A stretch of 64,000 bases of DNA from Prosopocoilus inquinatus (taxonomy: Eukaryota > Arthropoda > Insecta > Coleoptera > Lucanidae). The DNA lies in the NCBI GenBank assembly GCA_036172665.1, contig JAYKNF010000015.1:2728001-2792000 (forward strand), given 5' to 3'. The translations under genes and the position numbers were made by a program. A model generated the notes under the pieces. It worked only from the letters and a program-made list of their open reading frames with translations, was not told the origin of the DNA and searched no databases. Shown piece after piece: positions 53,503 to 64,000 of the stretch. The stretch's first letter is position 1; every line of letters starts with the position of its first letter.

Positions 53503-54690
53503 TCTCTACAATTAGACATCTTATGTCAGTTTCAAAGCCACCATCTTAATCTCCAGATAAAATTACATAAGTACCAATACATTTTACCAAGCATACATTT
53601 TTTCAATTTTATTTTGTTGGCTAGTGTAATTTGTTCGAAAGGATTGGGACAAATTGTAACAAATCAGTACTGTCCCGCCAAAATCCGGACGTATGGTCAC
53701 CTTACATTAAGCCTTTACTTAAGATTTGCCTATTTTCCATATGCGGCTCGCCTCGCAGAGAACAAGTGGAAACTTGCTACATAAATTGCATTTTATATCA
53801 AATAAAATTAGCGAGTACGTCTATGGCTCAGCTTCAATAAGAAAAGACGTTAAATTTGTCCTCCAAACAAGGAAGCGGACCGACGAAATATTTAACGCTG
53901 CGCTTATTCACAACGAAAAGAGAGAATATGTGGTCGACTGTTGTTTTAGTTTGTTTCACAGTGTGATCAAGCGGTCCCAATTTATTCGAGTGCAAGGGTA
54001 TTGAGTTTAGCTTCTTTAATAAAAAATATATGAATCCACGCCTTGCAAATAATTATAACATTAATTGGTAGAACTTGTAAACAGAAGAGGCAGCCTGAGT
54101 TTAGCACAATTTTTGACACAAATAAATAAAATCTAATAAGAATAAATACAATTTAAGTATAAACCTTTACCATATGATCGGCTGAGAACGTAGCCGATGA
54201 AAAATATCCAAAAAGAAACCAGGGAACAAACACAAGAAACTTAACGGATTTCAAAATTCACTTACCTCTACATGACACTAATGCGGTTATAATCACTCAC
54301 ACTGTTTTAATTTGCAATTAGGCGAATTTATTAGAGACAAATAGGCGCAGGCATGTCCGAACAAACAAATGAAGAAAAACGCGATAGGCAGAGCCTGCTT
54401 TTCTTGCAGTTTTGTTGTGTAAATTACAAGATCACAACTACAGACAACATGACTTTTAAAAAATCAATGAGGACGTCGTAAAATTAAAATACATACCTCT
54501 CTTCTGAAACTAATATTCAGTGATTATATCCACGAGCAAATAAGTTGTATCTTACGACCCGTCCACATCAATAAAAATTTACAGGGTGTTCACGGGAAGT
54601 TTCAGGATCTCTCCTGCCCAATTTTATGGCAATATTAGAAAAACAAATTTAGGTTTTTGAGATGTTCAATTATTTTTAACTATACTTTTT
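53503..54690. other. Gene-free stretch
   Basis: Two overlapping open frames at 53,631-54,004 show no family motif. ACAGGGTGTTC near 54,583 is an insect repeat-like motif also seen near 58,962 and, as ATAGGGTGTTCC, near 62,641. Confidence 0.5.
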
Positions 54691-54694
54691 TATA

Positions 54695-54877
54695 GATAAA
54701 ATAGCGACATCTTACGATCGTTTTTTGACCTGACATTGCAGTAGGATAGACAAATTAAAGCGGGATTTGCTCCGCCTTGCATGGGGGACTTATTAGGAGC
54801 AAATCCCGCTTCAATTTGTCTATCCTACTGCAATGTCAGGTCAAAAAACGATCGTAAGATGTCGCTATTTTATCTAT
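54695..54877. repeat. Head-to-head inverted copy of retrozyme sequence
   Basis: Arms of about 80 bp, from ATAAAATAGCGACATCTTAC to GGGATTTGCTCC and its inverse, around a short centre (GCCTTGCATGGGGG). The arm sequence is the non-ribozyme half of the 312-bp unit at 15,420. Confidence 0.85.
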
Positions 54878-54941
54878 TCATCACTCTTACATAGCAATTG
54901 CGAATAAATTGGACAAGTTGTTTTTGTTTGCAGTGGGAATG

Positions 54942-55001
54942 TCGAGCTACGTCTCTGCTGAAGAAGCCCCAAGCAGTGCTGAAACAGCTCTACAGAGGCT
55001 G
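54942..55001 (+). ncRNA. Hammerhead ribozyme relic (second locus, first unit)
   Basis: Core CTGAAGA and GAAA are kept. Stem III is ACAGCTCT, no longer palindromic, and the cleavage trinucleotide reads CTA. Stem II has a mismatch (GTGCT), and the outer stem I strand is deleted. Probably inactive. Confidence 0.6.
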
Positions 55002-55235
55002 CAATCAAAAACGATTTGCACAAATTTTTTTTAAAAACTTTCATAATGCTTTGACAGCAAGCATGGCCGCCTTGCATGGAGGACTTATTAGGAGCAAATC
55101 CGCTTCAATTTGTCTGTCCTACTGCAATGTCAGGTCAAAAAGCAAGCGTAAGATGTCGCTGTTTTATCTGTTCATCATTCTTACATCGCAATTGCGAATA
55201 AATTGGACAAGTCTTTTTTGTTTGCAGTGGAAATG

Positions 55236-55300
55236 TCGAGCTATGTCTCTGCTGAAGAACCCCCAAGCAGGGCTGAAACAGCTGTACAGAGGCTGCTCGA
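55236..55300 (+). ncRNA. Hammerhead ribozyme (second locus, second unit)
   Basis: 65 nt with both strands of stem I (TCGAGC/GCTCGA and TCTG/CAGA), core CTGAAGA, GAAA and palindromic ACAGCTGT. The cleavage site is GTA, which hammerheads tolerate. Stem II ACCCC/GGGCT has one C-C mismatch, so activity may be reduced. Confidence 0.7.
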
Positions 55301-55345
55301 GGTTTTCACTGCAATCAAAAACGGTTTGCACAAATTTTTTTTAAA

Positions 55346-56403
55346 TAATATATTTTTTTAGTTTTTTTTATTCAGAACATATTTATCGAAATGACATTGG
55401 GATTTGTCTAATGCCGACAATTACAGGTAATACTGACGTAACATTCGGACTATACAGGGAGATGCAGGCAACCATTTATTAAAAGTTCACCGACTTCCCC
55501 TTTAAATTTTTATTTAATAGTTTGCAGTTAGAACTTAGAGACAATGATCTATTAAAATGAAATATTTCCAAATGTGGGTGACTTAAAGTCCTTAGAATCG
55601 GATAGGACATGATGTTAATTTTCGTCCAGTATATGAAATCTGTGACTAAGGTAAGCTACCAATTAAACGTCTACTAGATGATCCGATACTTCTCTCTGGT
55701 TTTCACAAATTTTATACAAGAATAAATGTTTAATAGGTCCGTATGACACAAGCGTACGGACTTATTGACATATATTCTGTCTGAAAAACGGTGGGATTTG
55801 CGGTCCATTAGAAAATTAACACGGGCTAAGTGTGAAAATTCACACGAAAATGTGTTAACTTTAACACAAAAGTTCGGGGTGGACCGCAAATAACACCGGC
55901 CGGTGTTATTATTTAAAACAGTGTAAGGTTCGAATGGCTACTATCATCATTTTTGTTAGCAATTTCAGATTTTATTTTGTGTTAAATTATTGACGGTACT
56001 AAATGTTTTTTAAATCGACCAACGCAACAAATTACAGTACGATCCAGTAATAGCATTCATTTGGCAACATTCAACCAAATTTTTCAAAATTTTTCTATGT
56101 TGTTTTGTTACTAATTAAACACATAATGAGAGTTTGCGTCTTAATTTCTTAATTGTAATATTAAACCGAAACAAAAAGAAACACAAGCGTATCTGGACGA
56201 TTAAATAAAATTCGACGGGAAATTAAAAAAAAATACCTTATTAATTTTTTTCTTATACAGTGACCGCCAAAAAGTTCGCATTATATGGGAAATTTTTTTA
56301 TTATTGATTGTTTTTTAACTTTTGCCCAATAATTTGTGCATGTTCGATAACCAAATACAAGCCGTTAGCAATATTTAGTTTGGCTGAAATTGGTACCTAT
56401 TTA
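55346..56403. other. Gene-free stretch with one isolated transposon end
   Basis: About 56,257-56,370 carries the terminal sequence TACAGTGACCGCC of the family seen inverted at 25,757. No partner end was found nearby. CCTATTTA at 56,396-56,403 is the left duplication of the hAT element. Nothing coding recognised. Confidence 0.5.
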
Positions 56404-58660
56404 CAGGGGCGGACCGTTAACTTTGGGGGCCCCGGGCTACTATTCTTTGAAGGCCTACCCAATAAATATAAATGAATCCAAGTTTGGGTTTTGGGTTTAT
56501 GACGACTCATTCGTCACTTTGTCGAAGCTGATTTTTGCTCTTTTTCTAAATATGAGAAATTATAGGCAAGAGGCTTTTTTTATCTTATTTTACGTACTGG
56601 AATATACAGGCTGCGCCTGAAAATGAATACGAATACAAAATGACAAATTGATTTTTTCTGGTGTTTATTTTGAAACGAAAAATAGTTTCCCAGATTACTA
56701 AAAATATTTTGAATTTCTACTATTAGTTTTTCAATATTTTGACAAGTGTGACCTTAGTCACTTATTAGTGTTTTGTTTCAAATTCAATAATTAAAACCAT
56801 GACAATGTGTTTTTCTAAGAAATATTTTGTTTATAATCTTAATAATTTATTTAAAGAAATTTTTAATTCAGTTATCTCTGAAAAGATTCACAAATGTAAG
56901 AGATTTCCAACAAATGTATATTTTCAAATACAGAATACAGTCTGAAATGTCTAAGATAAGAAGAAAAAATAATAAACTATGAAGATTTTAATTTTTGGAG
57001 GTATTATTACCTGAAAATAAATTCAAAACGACTAAATTTTAAATTTTGGATAGTTCTTGCTCATGAGAATTGCAAAGAATATGAAACAAATAAAAAAGGT
57101 TTTTAAGAACGAGCTAAAAGAGTAATTTATTGACTTACTTGACGCTTCGCAAATATAATTATTTGATTTATATTGGAGTATATGTTAAGACGGGCCTGGC
57201 CGCATCAGTAATGATATTCTTGGTTTACAAGTTATATCTTTGCTGATAATTTTTTTTACCACTAACAATCTCTTCATAATTATTTTAAAAAATTTAGTAG
57301 GCTAAATTTTTTATATTTCCGTTAATCTCTTTTGATAAAGCAAATAATTATATTTGCGAAAAGTGAAGTAAGTCAATAAATTACTTTTTAGCTCGCTTTT
57401 AAAAAGCTTTTTTTTATTTCTTTCATATTCTCTGACTAAATTTTAAGTGTCAATTTCGAATGAACGATATGTACAGCGCCAACTCATAATCTGAGCCGTA
57501 CATTTGTAATTTGCCAAGAAAAGATTCCAAAACAACTGAAAAACGATAGGAACGTTAAAAAACAATACTTTGAAAACAATTTCAAATAAATTCAATTTTT
57601 TACCTAAATAGTTAAAGTGAAGAATTTAAAACAACTGAAGAAACCTAAGTACGTTCAAGAACAATGTTCTAAAAACAAGTTTGAATAAAAAAGACGTTTG
57701 TGGTGCCATCTGTTACCGTGAGACATGACTTTGTCCTCTCTGTTTGTGGGGAAGGCAAATGAAAAACTCAAGAAATAATATTACAAAATACAATTTCAAT
57801 TAAATAAAGTTGAACAGAAATTGTCAGAAGGAAGTTTCAGACATAAGCAACGCGAACTGTTAATCTGTAACCGCAATTAATTGTGTTCTTTTTAAATTCC
57901 GGAACACAGTTTCAAAATAGCTGAAAACAAATTTCTTTAAGAAAGTATTTTAGAAACAATTTAAGCGCACTCCCCGCCTAGCGCTAGTTTCCGGGGAAGC
58001 TTTCTAACCTAAAATTTTAATAACTGTTGTCACTTTTTGAAACAGGATAAAAGCAATTAAACAGTTTTGATTTATTTTGTATAGAAAATAAGCCGCTAAA
58101 GAATTCTAGGAATCATGTAACATATATACAATGTGTCCACGAATTAGATTCACAATAGGAAAAAGTTTTTTTTTTATTTTTGAGTTTTTAAAAAAAGTCA
58201 TTCTTTATAAAAGTTTTTGCTTGTTCTATATCTCAATTTATATTTTATGATAAACAATTCGAAATTCCCTAACATTTAATGGAATAAATTCGCCCTAGAA
58301 TTGATATTCTTACCTAAATAGTTATTTCACACAAATTAATATCTGTAACTAACAACCGGCTAACATGATTTGGTCGAAATATTTGGACTTTGCCATATTT
58401 TATGAAAATCTAAATCAAATTTTCAATTTTTCTCACTTATCGAAAGGAATTTATCGTTTTCGATAACATTTTTGGTGGTTTTAGGATGAGCAAAAGCTTT
58501 TATAAACAATGACCTTTTTCGAAAACTAAGAAATAAAGAAGTTTTTCCTCTTGTGAACCCAATCCGTGAACGCAGCATATGTTTTAAACGTGAATAGGGC
58601 CCTTTGATGAACGTGGCCCTGGACTGTAGCCCATAAAGACTGCGCCTAAATCCGCCTCTA
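56404..58660. mobile_element. hAT-type non-autonomous transposon with 8-bp duplication
   Basis: Starts CAGGGGCGGACC and ends, read inverted, TAGAGGCGGATT. CCTATTTA is perfectly duplicated at 56,396-56,403 and 58,661-58,668. CAGNGGCGG ends with an 8-bp duplication are typical of hAT elements. 2,257 bp with no transposase frame. An inverted-repeat element is nested at about 57,075-57,428. Confidence 0.82.
57075..57428. repeat. Inverted repeat nested in hAT element
   Basis: Arms of about 90 bp (57,075-57,170 and 57,337-57,428) share AGTAATTTATTGACTTAC and AATATAATTATTTG in inverted order around about 165 bp. It could be a MITE or a locally duplicated segment; no target duplication determined. 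Confidence 0.65.
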
Positions 58661-58668
58661 CCTATTTA

Positions 58669-60508
58669 TAATACGAAAGTTAGAAAAGAGTTACAATTTT
58701 TTAATTGTTTAACATACTAGGCAAAACGTTAGTAGGTTACCATACTATTTTATAAAATAAGTTGCTTGCTACTCGGACAAAATTTTCTGCGGCGTAATAT
58801 TTTGAGAAAGAGGATTTGCACCAAACTACTAGAAACTTCCAGTAAATATTTACATCTAAAAATTACTATTTTCTCAATAACTCATCGAATATCAGAATTG
58901 GACCCTATAAACTGTATATCATTGAAAAGCTAAAAACGCTATGGAATGGTGTGAAAATATACAGGGTGTTCTATCTGAAAAAATGGAGTTTTTGTTATTT
59001 ATATTTATTCATATTCTAAAAATCATAACATCCCTTCACTACTCGGTCTTGATCTTGAAAGATTGGCCACAGTCTTGACATTGACGGAAAAGGAAATCGG
59101 TTGCATTATCTTTAGTGGTTTAGAAGTTACGAATTGTTGAACAGAACCTTGCTTCCGGGAATTTTCAAGAAAAAATTTACTCACATCAAAAAGTATGATT
59201 GACGTAAAAATGACTCAAATAAATTTAACGCAGAATTTAGTGCAGAATCCAAAAATGAAGTCAAAATGGGGTATTTCAATTAAAAAAAAAACGTAACTTT
59301 AATATTTTTTTAATACTTAGACACTCTGTATACAGACGAAAATAATTTGAGAATGTGCAATAGAAGCATTCTTCCTATTATACAAAAAAAATTCAAGTCG
59401 ATACCTGGAATAGCAAGAAAGTTATGGAATATTTACGGAGCTCTGGGACAGCCTGTATGTCAATTCAGACATTAAATTTAAAAGGTTGCTTTACTCAACT
59501 GACTTCAAAGTTATAGATAAAATAAAAAGCAAAAATCTCTGAGGCACTCTGTATTACGCAGACAATCTTATTTGAGCATCAAACGACATATTTTTAATCG
59601 GATTTTTTCTAATATCTTCAACAACTTCAAATTATCACATTTTTTTCTTTTTCTTATTTTAAATAAGTACCATTTTTAGACAAAGTACATGCTTACCGAA
59701 TCTGTTCTACTAATGTCACTTTATAATTTATGTAATTAGACAAACTTAAGGGTAGTAAATAATAATCGCCCTTGCAATTTCAAATTTGGTTTTTTTTCTA
59801 ATTGTAATTATTTTCTATTGTTCCTGTTCCTCAGTATTCCATTACTAAAGCTTTTTCTGGTGGTCGATACTTATTTATTTACGTTTGTTACGTTTTAATT
59901 TTCCTACTTTCTTGGTTACTTGATCATCATTCAATTTTCGATATTAATTCCGTCATCTCTTACCTACTTATAATCTTGAATTATTTTCAGTGTTCCATAC
60001 TATTTGAATTTTTCCTTCAGATAAATACATTGACAGCTATATGGTATACTTATACATGGGTTAATATAAAGGTAGAGTTTATTTATTGGCTAGTCAAAAA
60101 GACAATTTGTTAAAATTTGAATATGCATTTCAAACGATGAATTCAATTTACCACTTCGTCATATGAGACCGGGGACATCAGTACTATAAACCTCTTCAAA
60201 GTTTCTTACACCTTAGGGATAAATAAAACTGCATTTCACAGAATCTCCTCATTTTACATCGCCACCATAAATTCTGCGTTATGATTCCGAAATGTATTGT
60301 TAAATCTCTTTTCCACTTTTTTTTTAATGCAAGCGTTCATGTCTGGTAGCCTAGCGCTCGAAATAAAAGCGGCGAAACAATAAAGAGCCCAAAAAATATG
60401 TAAAATAATAAAGTAGGGGAATTTTAAAAATAATTTTAATGAGGGTAAAACATGTATATTTTAACGTTAAACGTGATTGACCCTAATCGAAATAATTAAA
60501 GCGCCAAA
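58669..60508. other. Gene-free AT-rich stretch
   Basis: Contains ACAGGGTGTTC near 58,962, a motif shared with about 54,583. No gene recognised. Confidence 0.5.
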
Positions 60509-60736
60509 ATGTGTATAAAAAATATTAAAGAAGACGAGCCGCTTGGTTTCGAGAACACGTTCGCTTGGATTTTGTTAAATGTCGAAACGTTGAATATCAG
60601 AAACAATTTTTCTAATAGAATTAAATGTGATCTGCCGGTAGTCAAAAAATTAATCAAGCGCCGTAAGCCCACGAGAATTCGAATGCTCGGTATTTTTTGC
60701 GTTGCCGACAGAGACCTATATTCCAATTTTATATGA
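60509..60736 (+). CDS. Small open frame of unknown function
   Basis: 75 codons from ATG to TGA, basic at the C-terminal half (KKLIKRRKPTRIRM), with locally higher GC. No family recognised. The minus strand is open too, so it may be chance or an old mobile-element piece. Confidence 0.2.
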   Translation: MCIKNIKEDEPLGFENTFAWILLNVETLNIRNNFSNRIKCDLPVVKKLIKRRKPTRIRMLGIFCVADRDLYSNFI

Positions 60737-61001
60737 GAAAAAAAAGACAACCATATACTGTTATTACTTTTTATTTTGAGAAGTAAAATTACGTCAGGTC
60801 CACGTTGTATTATTAAGAAAATGTGAATCATGTTTGTGTGCGTATGTTTTAGTACAGAAATCAAAATATTATATATAAAAAAATATGGTACATAATTGGG
60901 AACGATTCTCGTAGATAAGTTCTAGATTCGTCCGCAAAGCGCGAGTGTCGCTAGTGGTCAAGTGTTACTAGCTGTGTTCGTTAGAGGTTTCTGCAAAAGC
61001 T

Positions 61002-61130
61002 ATGGAGCAACGGGTGCACGCGTTCGTGACAGCCGAGCAGCACCATCTCGCGGAGCTGAATCGCGGAAAGCGTAGTCAAGCCTTAACTCGCAATACAAAA
61101 AAAACGATTTTTATACGCGCGTATATGTAA
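61002..61130 (+). CDS. Candidate short coding exon or small ORF
   Basis: A GC-richer block at 60,940-61,100 holds ATG followed by 42 codons (start MEQRVHAFVTAEQHHLAELN). The upstream sequence looks like a 5' leader. It could be the first exon of a host gene on this strand. No family recognised. Confidence 0.25.
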   Translation: MEQRVHAFVTAEQHHLAELNRGKRSQALTRNTKKTIFIRAYM

Positions 61131-62280
61131 ATTTCTCGCCGTCGAGTTTCTCGCTTGTTTCAAATGTTTTTATATGTTCTTAAAATGCGCCGGTGATTCG
61201 TCAAAGCTGAATCGAAGAGTTAATGGTGATGTTTCTGGAAAAATGTGAAATCTATGGTATTTTTCGGCCTAATTAAAATCAGCAAAAGCTCGAAAATGTA
61301 CATGTGTGGAGCGAGTGAGAGATCATGTGACGCTCAATTTTAACTCCGTAACACTTCTTTATAAAAATTATCTACAACTTAAAATTATACATGTACAGAG
61401 TTAGCAATGATAAAGAGACTAAGTACCCTTCAATCACTGTCTTTTAGAAAAATTATTCAGATGGCAAACCTAAAACTCATGTTTACATAGAGTGTAGTAT
61501 GCAAACATGAATCGTCACTACTATTCTTTTTGTTTTTAAAACATTTATCACTTTTGTTTAACAAATAATTATTTAGAAAATTTTGACATGAGTGGATCTA
61601 ATATTTTTATCGGGAAAATTATGTATAATAAGTCGTAAATAAGTTCAAAATTTGCTATGCTGATATTAGGAACGAAACAATTTTGTTAAAAAGCAGTTGA
61701 TAGTGGCAAACACTTTAAAGATAATACGTAAATTTGCTTGCATAGATTTAGTTCACATGAAAATCAGCATTCAAATAGCTTGAAAGTAATCAAATCATGA
61801 CTCTTGAATTTGAAAGTTATAGAATATAACCCAGTTTATTATTTGTAATATTCCCAATTATAAATTTACGGGCTACACTGATGATTTTTTAAATTTCTCA
61901 TATAGTCGGCTGTGACTTTGTAAGACCTACCTGTTACATTTTGATGATATAAAAAACAAGACCCCCATGAAACAAGGGCAAGGTATTCGAAATTTCATGG
62001 AAACTCACGTCAGAATATCTGTCAAACAAATTTTATTACATCATTTATGTATTTTATATATACCGGGTGAGTTATGAAAAACGTTTGATACTGCAACTTC
62101 CTTATTTTTTATCCGATTTTAAGAAATTCTACGTCAAACAGAATTAGAATTCTTCAAAAATTTATTTCGGCCTTTAACTTGTATTGTATTTAAGGAGTAA
62201 TATTCATTTAATATTTTATTGTTATTCGTTTCATTTTTTAATTGTAAAGGTTCAGTGTTCATTTGAAATATAAATTGTTT
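61131..62280. other. Gene-free AT-rich stretch
   Basis: No gene or element end recognised. Confidence 0.5.
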
Positions 62281-62836
62281 TGGTTTGGCTGACTACGCGA
62301 GAATTCCTACCCCCTTTAACTCTTTTGTTTTTGATTTTAAATGCTTAATACAAAACTTAAAGGGACTAATTCACTGTGCGCTTACAGAAAAAAACAATTG
62401 ATGGTCGGATAAATGCACCCTGTATATTATTACGTATAAAATAAAATAAAAATAAAATGTAAAAGTTTTTAACATATTTTGAATCACATCTCATAGTATA
62501 AAAGAAGTTTTCTATTTCTAAAATTCAAAAATAAAATAAATTAAATAGGAATTATTTTATAGACACCTAATACATTATTAGTTTTATTATATACGTAGTC
62601 CCGGTAAAACTTAATTTAGAATCGAAAATCGTAATAATATATAGGGTGTTCCATTAAAAAAAAAAAATTTAAGTTTAGCTTATATTTCATTTATCCGACC
62701 ACCAATTATTTTTCTGTGAGCACACAGTGAAACTTTGAGTTAATCCCTATAAGTTTTGTATAAAACATTTTTTCCTGAAATCAGAAATAAAAGAGTTAAA
62801 AGGGGTAGGAATACTCGTGTAATCATCCTGTACATG
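62281..62836. mobile_element. MITE with TIRs of about 130 bp
   Basis: Left arm 62,281-62,420 and right arm 62,690-62,836 are inverted copies (GCGAGAATTCCTACC against ACGAGTATTCCTACC, and GGTCGGATAAATG in both). A solo end of the same family is at 24,945. The exact outer ends and target duplication are not resolved. Confidence 0.72.
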
Positions 62837-63492
62837 CGATCAACTCCTTTATTATAAAGAACTACGGTTGAATTTTAAGCTTCCGGTTAGAACCACATGC
62901 CTCGGATTTCTTCTAGAAGAACTATATTAATTTGACTATTCTATTAACTCTATTGTTAATTTTGGAAACTCGGTTTCAACGCAAAAAATATCTTTATAGA
63001 AGTAATATCAAATTACTAACAATATTGAACTTGAAATTTTTTTCCAAAAATATATTCAATTGCTAGTATTATTTATTGTCCTCATTAAAAATGCATATTT
63101 TTAATTTAATATTTAATTCTAAATTTTAATTAAGAATTTTTGCAGAAACATAATTAATGTTACAGCTTATTTACATGAGGACATATTCATTCATAACAAA
63201 AATTTTTACAAAATCAAATTTTATTAACACATTAATAAAATTCCAATTAGAAAAGATTTAGTAACGGAGTTCGAAATTTATTGACAAACACTTAAATATT
63301 TTCTGATTTATTCAAAACTATTTTCTTTTATTATTATATTCTCGTTATTGTCATAGTTGCAAGCATTTCTAACATTCATACTTCCGACAAACATTTCAAT
63401 TTTATAATCTATACAAGCGTAATTTCAATTTCTCGTTTCTTTTTGCCTGTATCTATGTTAAACTTACAATTCTCCTAAATAAATGATTCAAA
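62837..63492. other. Gene-free AT-rich stretch
   Basis: No gene or repeat recognised. Confidence 0.5.
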
Positions 63493-63570
63493 ATGCTTTC
63501 AAAGTATTTTTCAAGCATCGGTCACTCCCGGCTCGGATCCGACCTGTCACAAGCTAATTTTTGTTTCCAG

Positions 63571-63726
63571 CCGCGATATTCCCTTCAACAATTTTTAGAG
63601 GAACAGAAAGAGAAGATATATTTGCTTCCTCTTTCGTTACCTCCCCCACAATTGATAGTGGGAGAAATCCGTCTACGCCTCATAGAAATAATTCATGAAA
63701 GACATGCAAAACGCGGGAATTCATAA
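63571..63726 (+). CDS. Candidate terminal exon of an unknown gene
   Basis: An acceptor-like TTTTTGTTTCCAG ends at 63,570. From there 51 codons stay open to TAA at 63,724-63,726, reading SLQQFLEEQKEKIYLLPLSL and a Pro-rich turn, then a basic end. The frame is also open upstream to 63,493. Composition is more exon-like than the flanks, but no family is recognised. Confidence 0.3.
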   Translation, partial: PRYSLQQFLEEQKEKIYLLPLSLPPPQLIVGEIRLRLIEIIHERHAKRGNS

Positions 63727-63787
63727 CTACATTATATATACATATTTTTGAAAGCAGTTTTCACGGTTTTGTTAATAAAACTTCAAT

Positions 63788-63936
63788 CTACAAAGTGACC
63801 AACGCGTTTTCGAAAATATGAACTGGAAGTATATTTAATTTTACTGTAAAGTTCAACTACGATTTTTAAATGTTAATTTTTTTTTTTTTCTAATTAAGAA
63901 CTAATCGTAGCGAAATTTCCATTGGTCACTTTGTAG
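63788..63936. mobile_element. Small MITE with ends CTACAAAGTGACCAA
   Basis: CTACAAAGTGACCAA at the left and its exact inverse at the right, 149 bp overall. TA inside CTACAAAG and TTTGTAG may be the target duplication of a Tc1/mariner-type element. Confidence 0.7.
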
Positions 63937-64000
63937 TTCTAGTCCTTAAATATGTGGTGTTAAAAAATGAAACATATTGATTAAGAACTAAACCCCCTAC

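Larger units (their letters stand above)
54878..55345 (+). repeat. Second retrozyme-like locus, two units
   Basis: Two diverged copies of the 312-bp unit in plus orientation, spaced 294 bp. The first lacks about 18 bp around the distal stem I strand of its hammerhead. They are clearly older than the 15.4-kb array, judged by many differences. Confidence 0.85.

Noticed and set aside
60496..60864. 122-codon minus-strand frame
   Set aside because: AT-rich, no recognised motif, and overlaps an equally plausible plus-strand frame.

Overview
The window looks like nuclear DNA of an insect. It is AT-rich, carries a nuclear copy of mitochondrial DNA (NUMT) with the ancestral insect gene order and invertebrate mitochondrial codons (TGA=W, ATA=M, AGA/AGG=S), and is packed with insect-type mobile elements. 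The order or species cannot be told from sequence alone. No complete host gene is visible; four short exon-like stretches are listed at low confidence. Most of the window is a transposon graveyard with many nested insertions.

Layout. 1-195: Gag zinc-knuckle fragment (minus). About 1,330-13,878: a NUMT running control region, 12S, tRNA-Val, 16S, tRNA-Leu(UAG), ND1, tRNA-Ser(UGA), CYTB, ND6, tRNA-Pro, tRNA-Thr, ND4L and the 5' part of ND4. A complete 5,859-bp Ty3/gypsy retrotransposon (6,900-12,758) sits inside its ND6 gene. 13,981-16,831: a dispersed repeat with a hammerhead-like core, then a tandem array of 312-bp units, each holding a hammerhead ribozyme (retrozyme-like). 16,833-19,302: repeats, a TIR element and a YqaJ nuclease pseudogene. 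21,200-23,690: a mariner pseudogene broken by a small TIR element, then a hAT-type element with a nested Tc1-like element. 26,393-30,472: BEL/Pao debris bracketed by inverted repeats, with a TTAA MITE. 30,566-33,298: a Tc1/mariner-superfamily transposon with a long D-E spacing (83 residues), a 56-bp intron and a LINE tail inserted in it. 34,034-36,482: a DD37E transposase fragment, a hairpin and the second hammerhead-like repeat. 39,500-40,690: a decayed gypsy pol. 42,107-46,846: a Ty1/copia element (minus). 49,681-50,234: an exact 277-bp tandem duplication. 51,236-53,500: a foldback element with arms of about 800 bp. 54,690-55,345: a second retrozyme locus. 56,404-58,660: a hAT-type element. 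62,281-62,836 and 63,788-63,936: MITEs.

Most noteworthy. (1) The gypsy polyprotein carries, after the integrase, a macrodomain resembling the ADP-ribose hydrolase OARD1/TARG1, with both catalytic residues (K, D) at the same 41-residue spacing, followed by a CCCH zinc finger; its Gag shows no CCHC knuckle. (2) The 312-bp array contains full hammerhead ribozymes with a palindromic stem III, a form that may cleave as a dimer. (3) A young LTR element inside a NUMT gives a clear order of events: mitochondrial transfer first, retrotransposition later.

How the parts work together: gypsy and copia are largely self-contained copy-and-paste units (LTR promoter, primer site, Gag-Pol, polypurine tract). 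The retrozymes, MITEs and hAT/foldback elements are non-autonomous and would depend on enzymes encoded elsewhere. All coordinates of elements are from reading repeats by eye; element ends with a target-site duplication are exact, others approximate.
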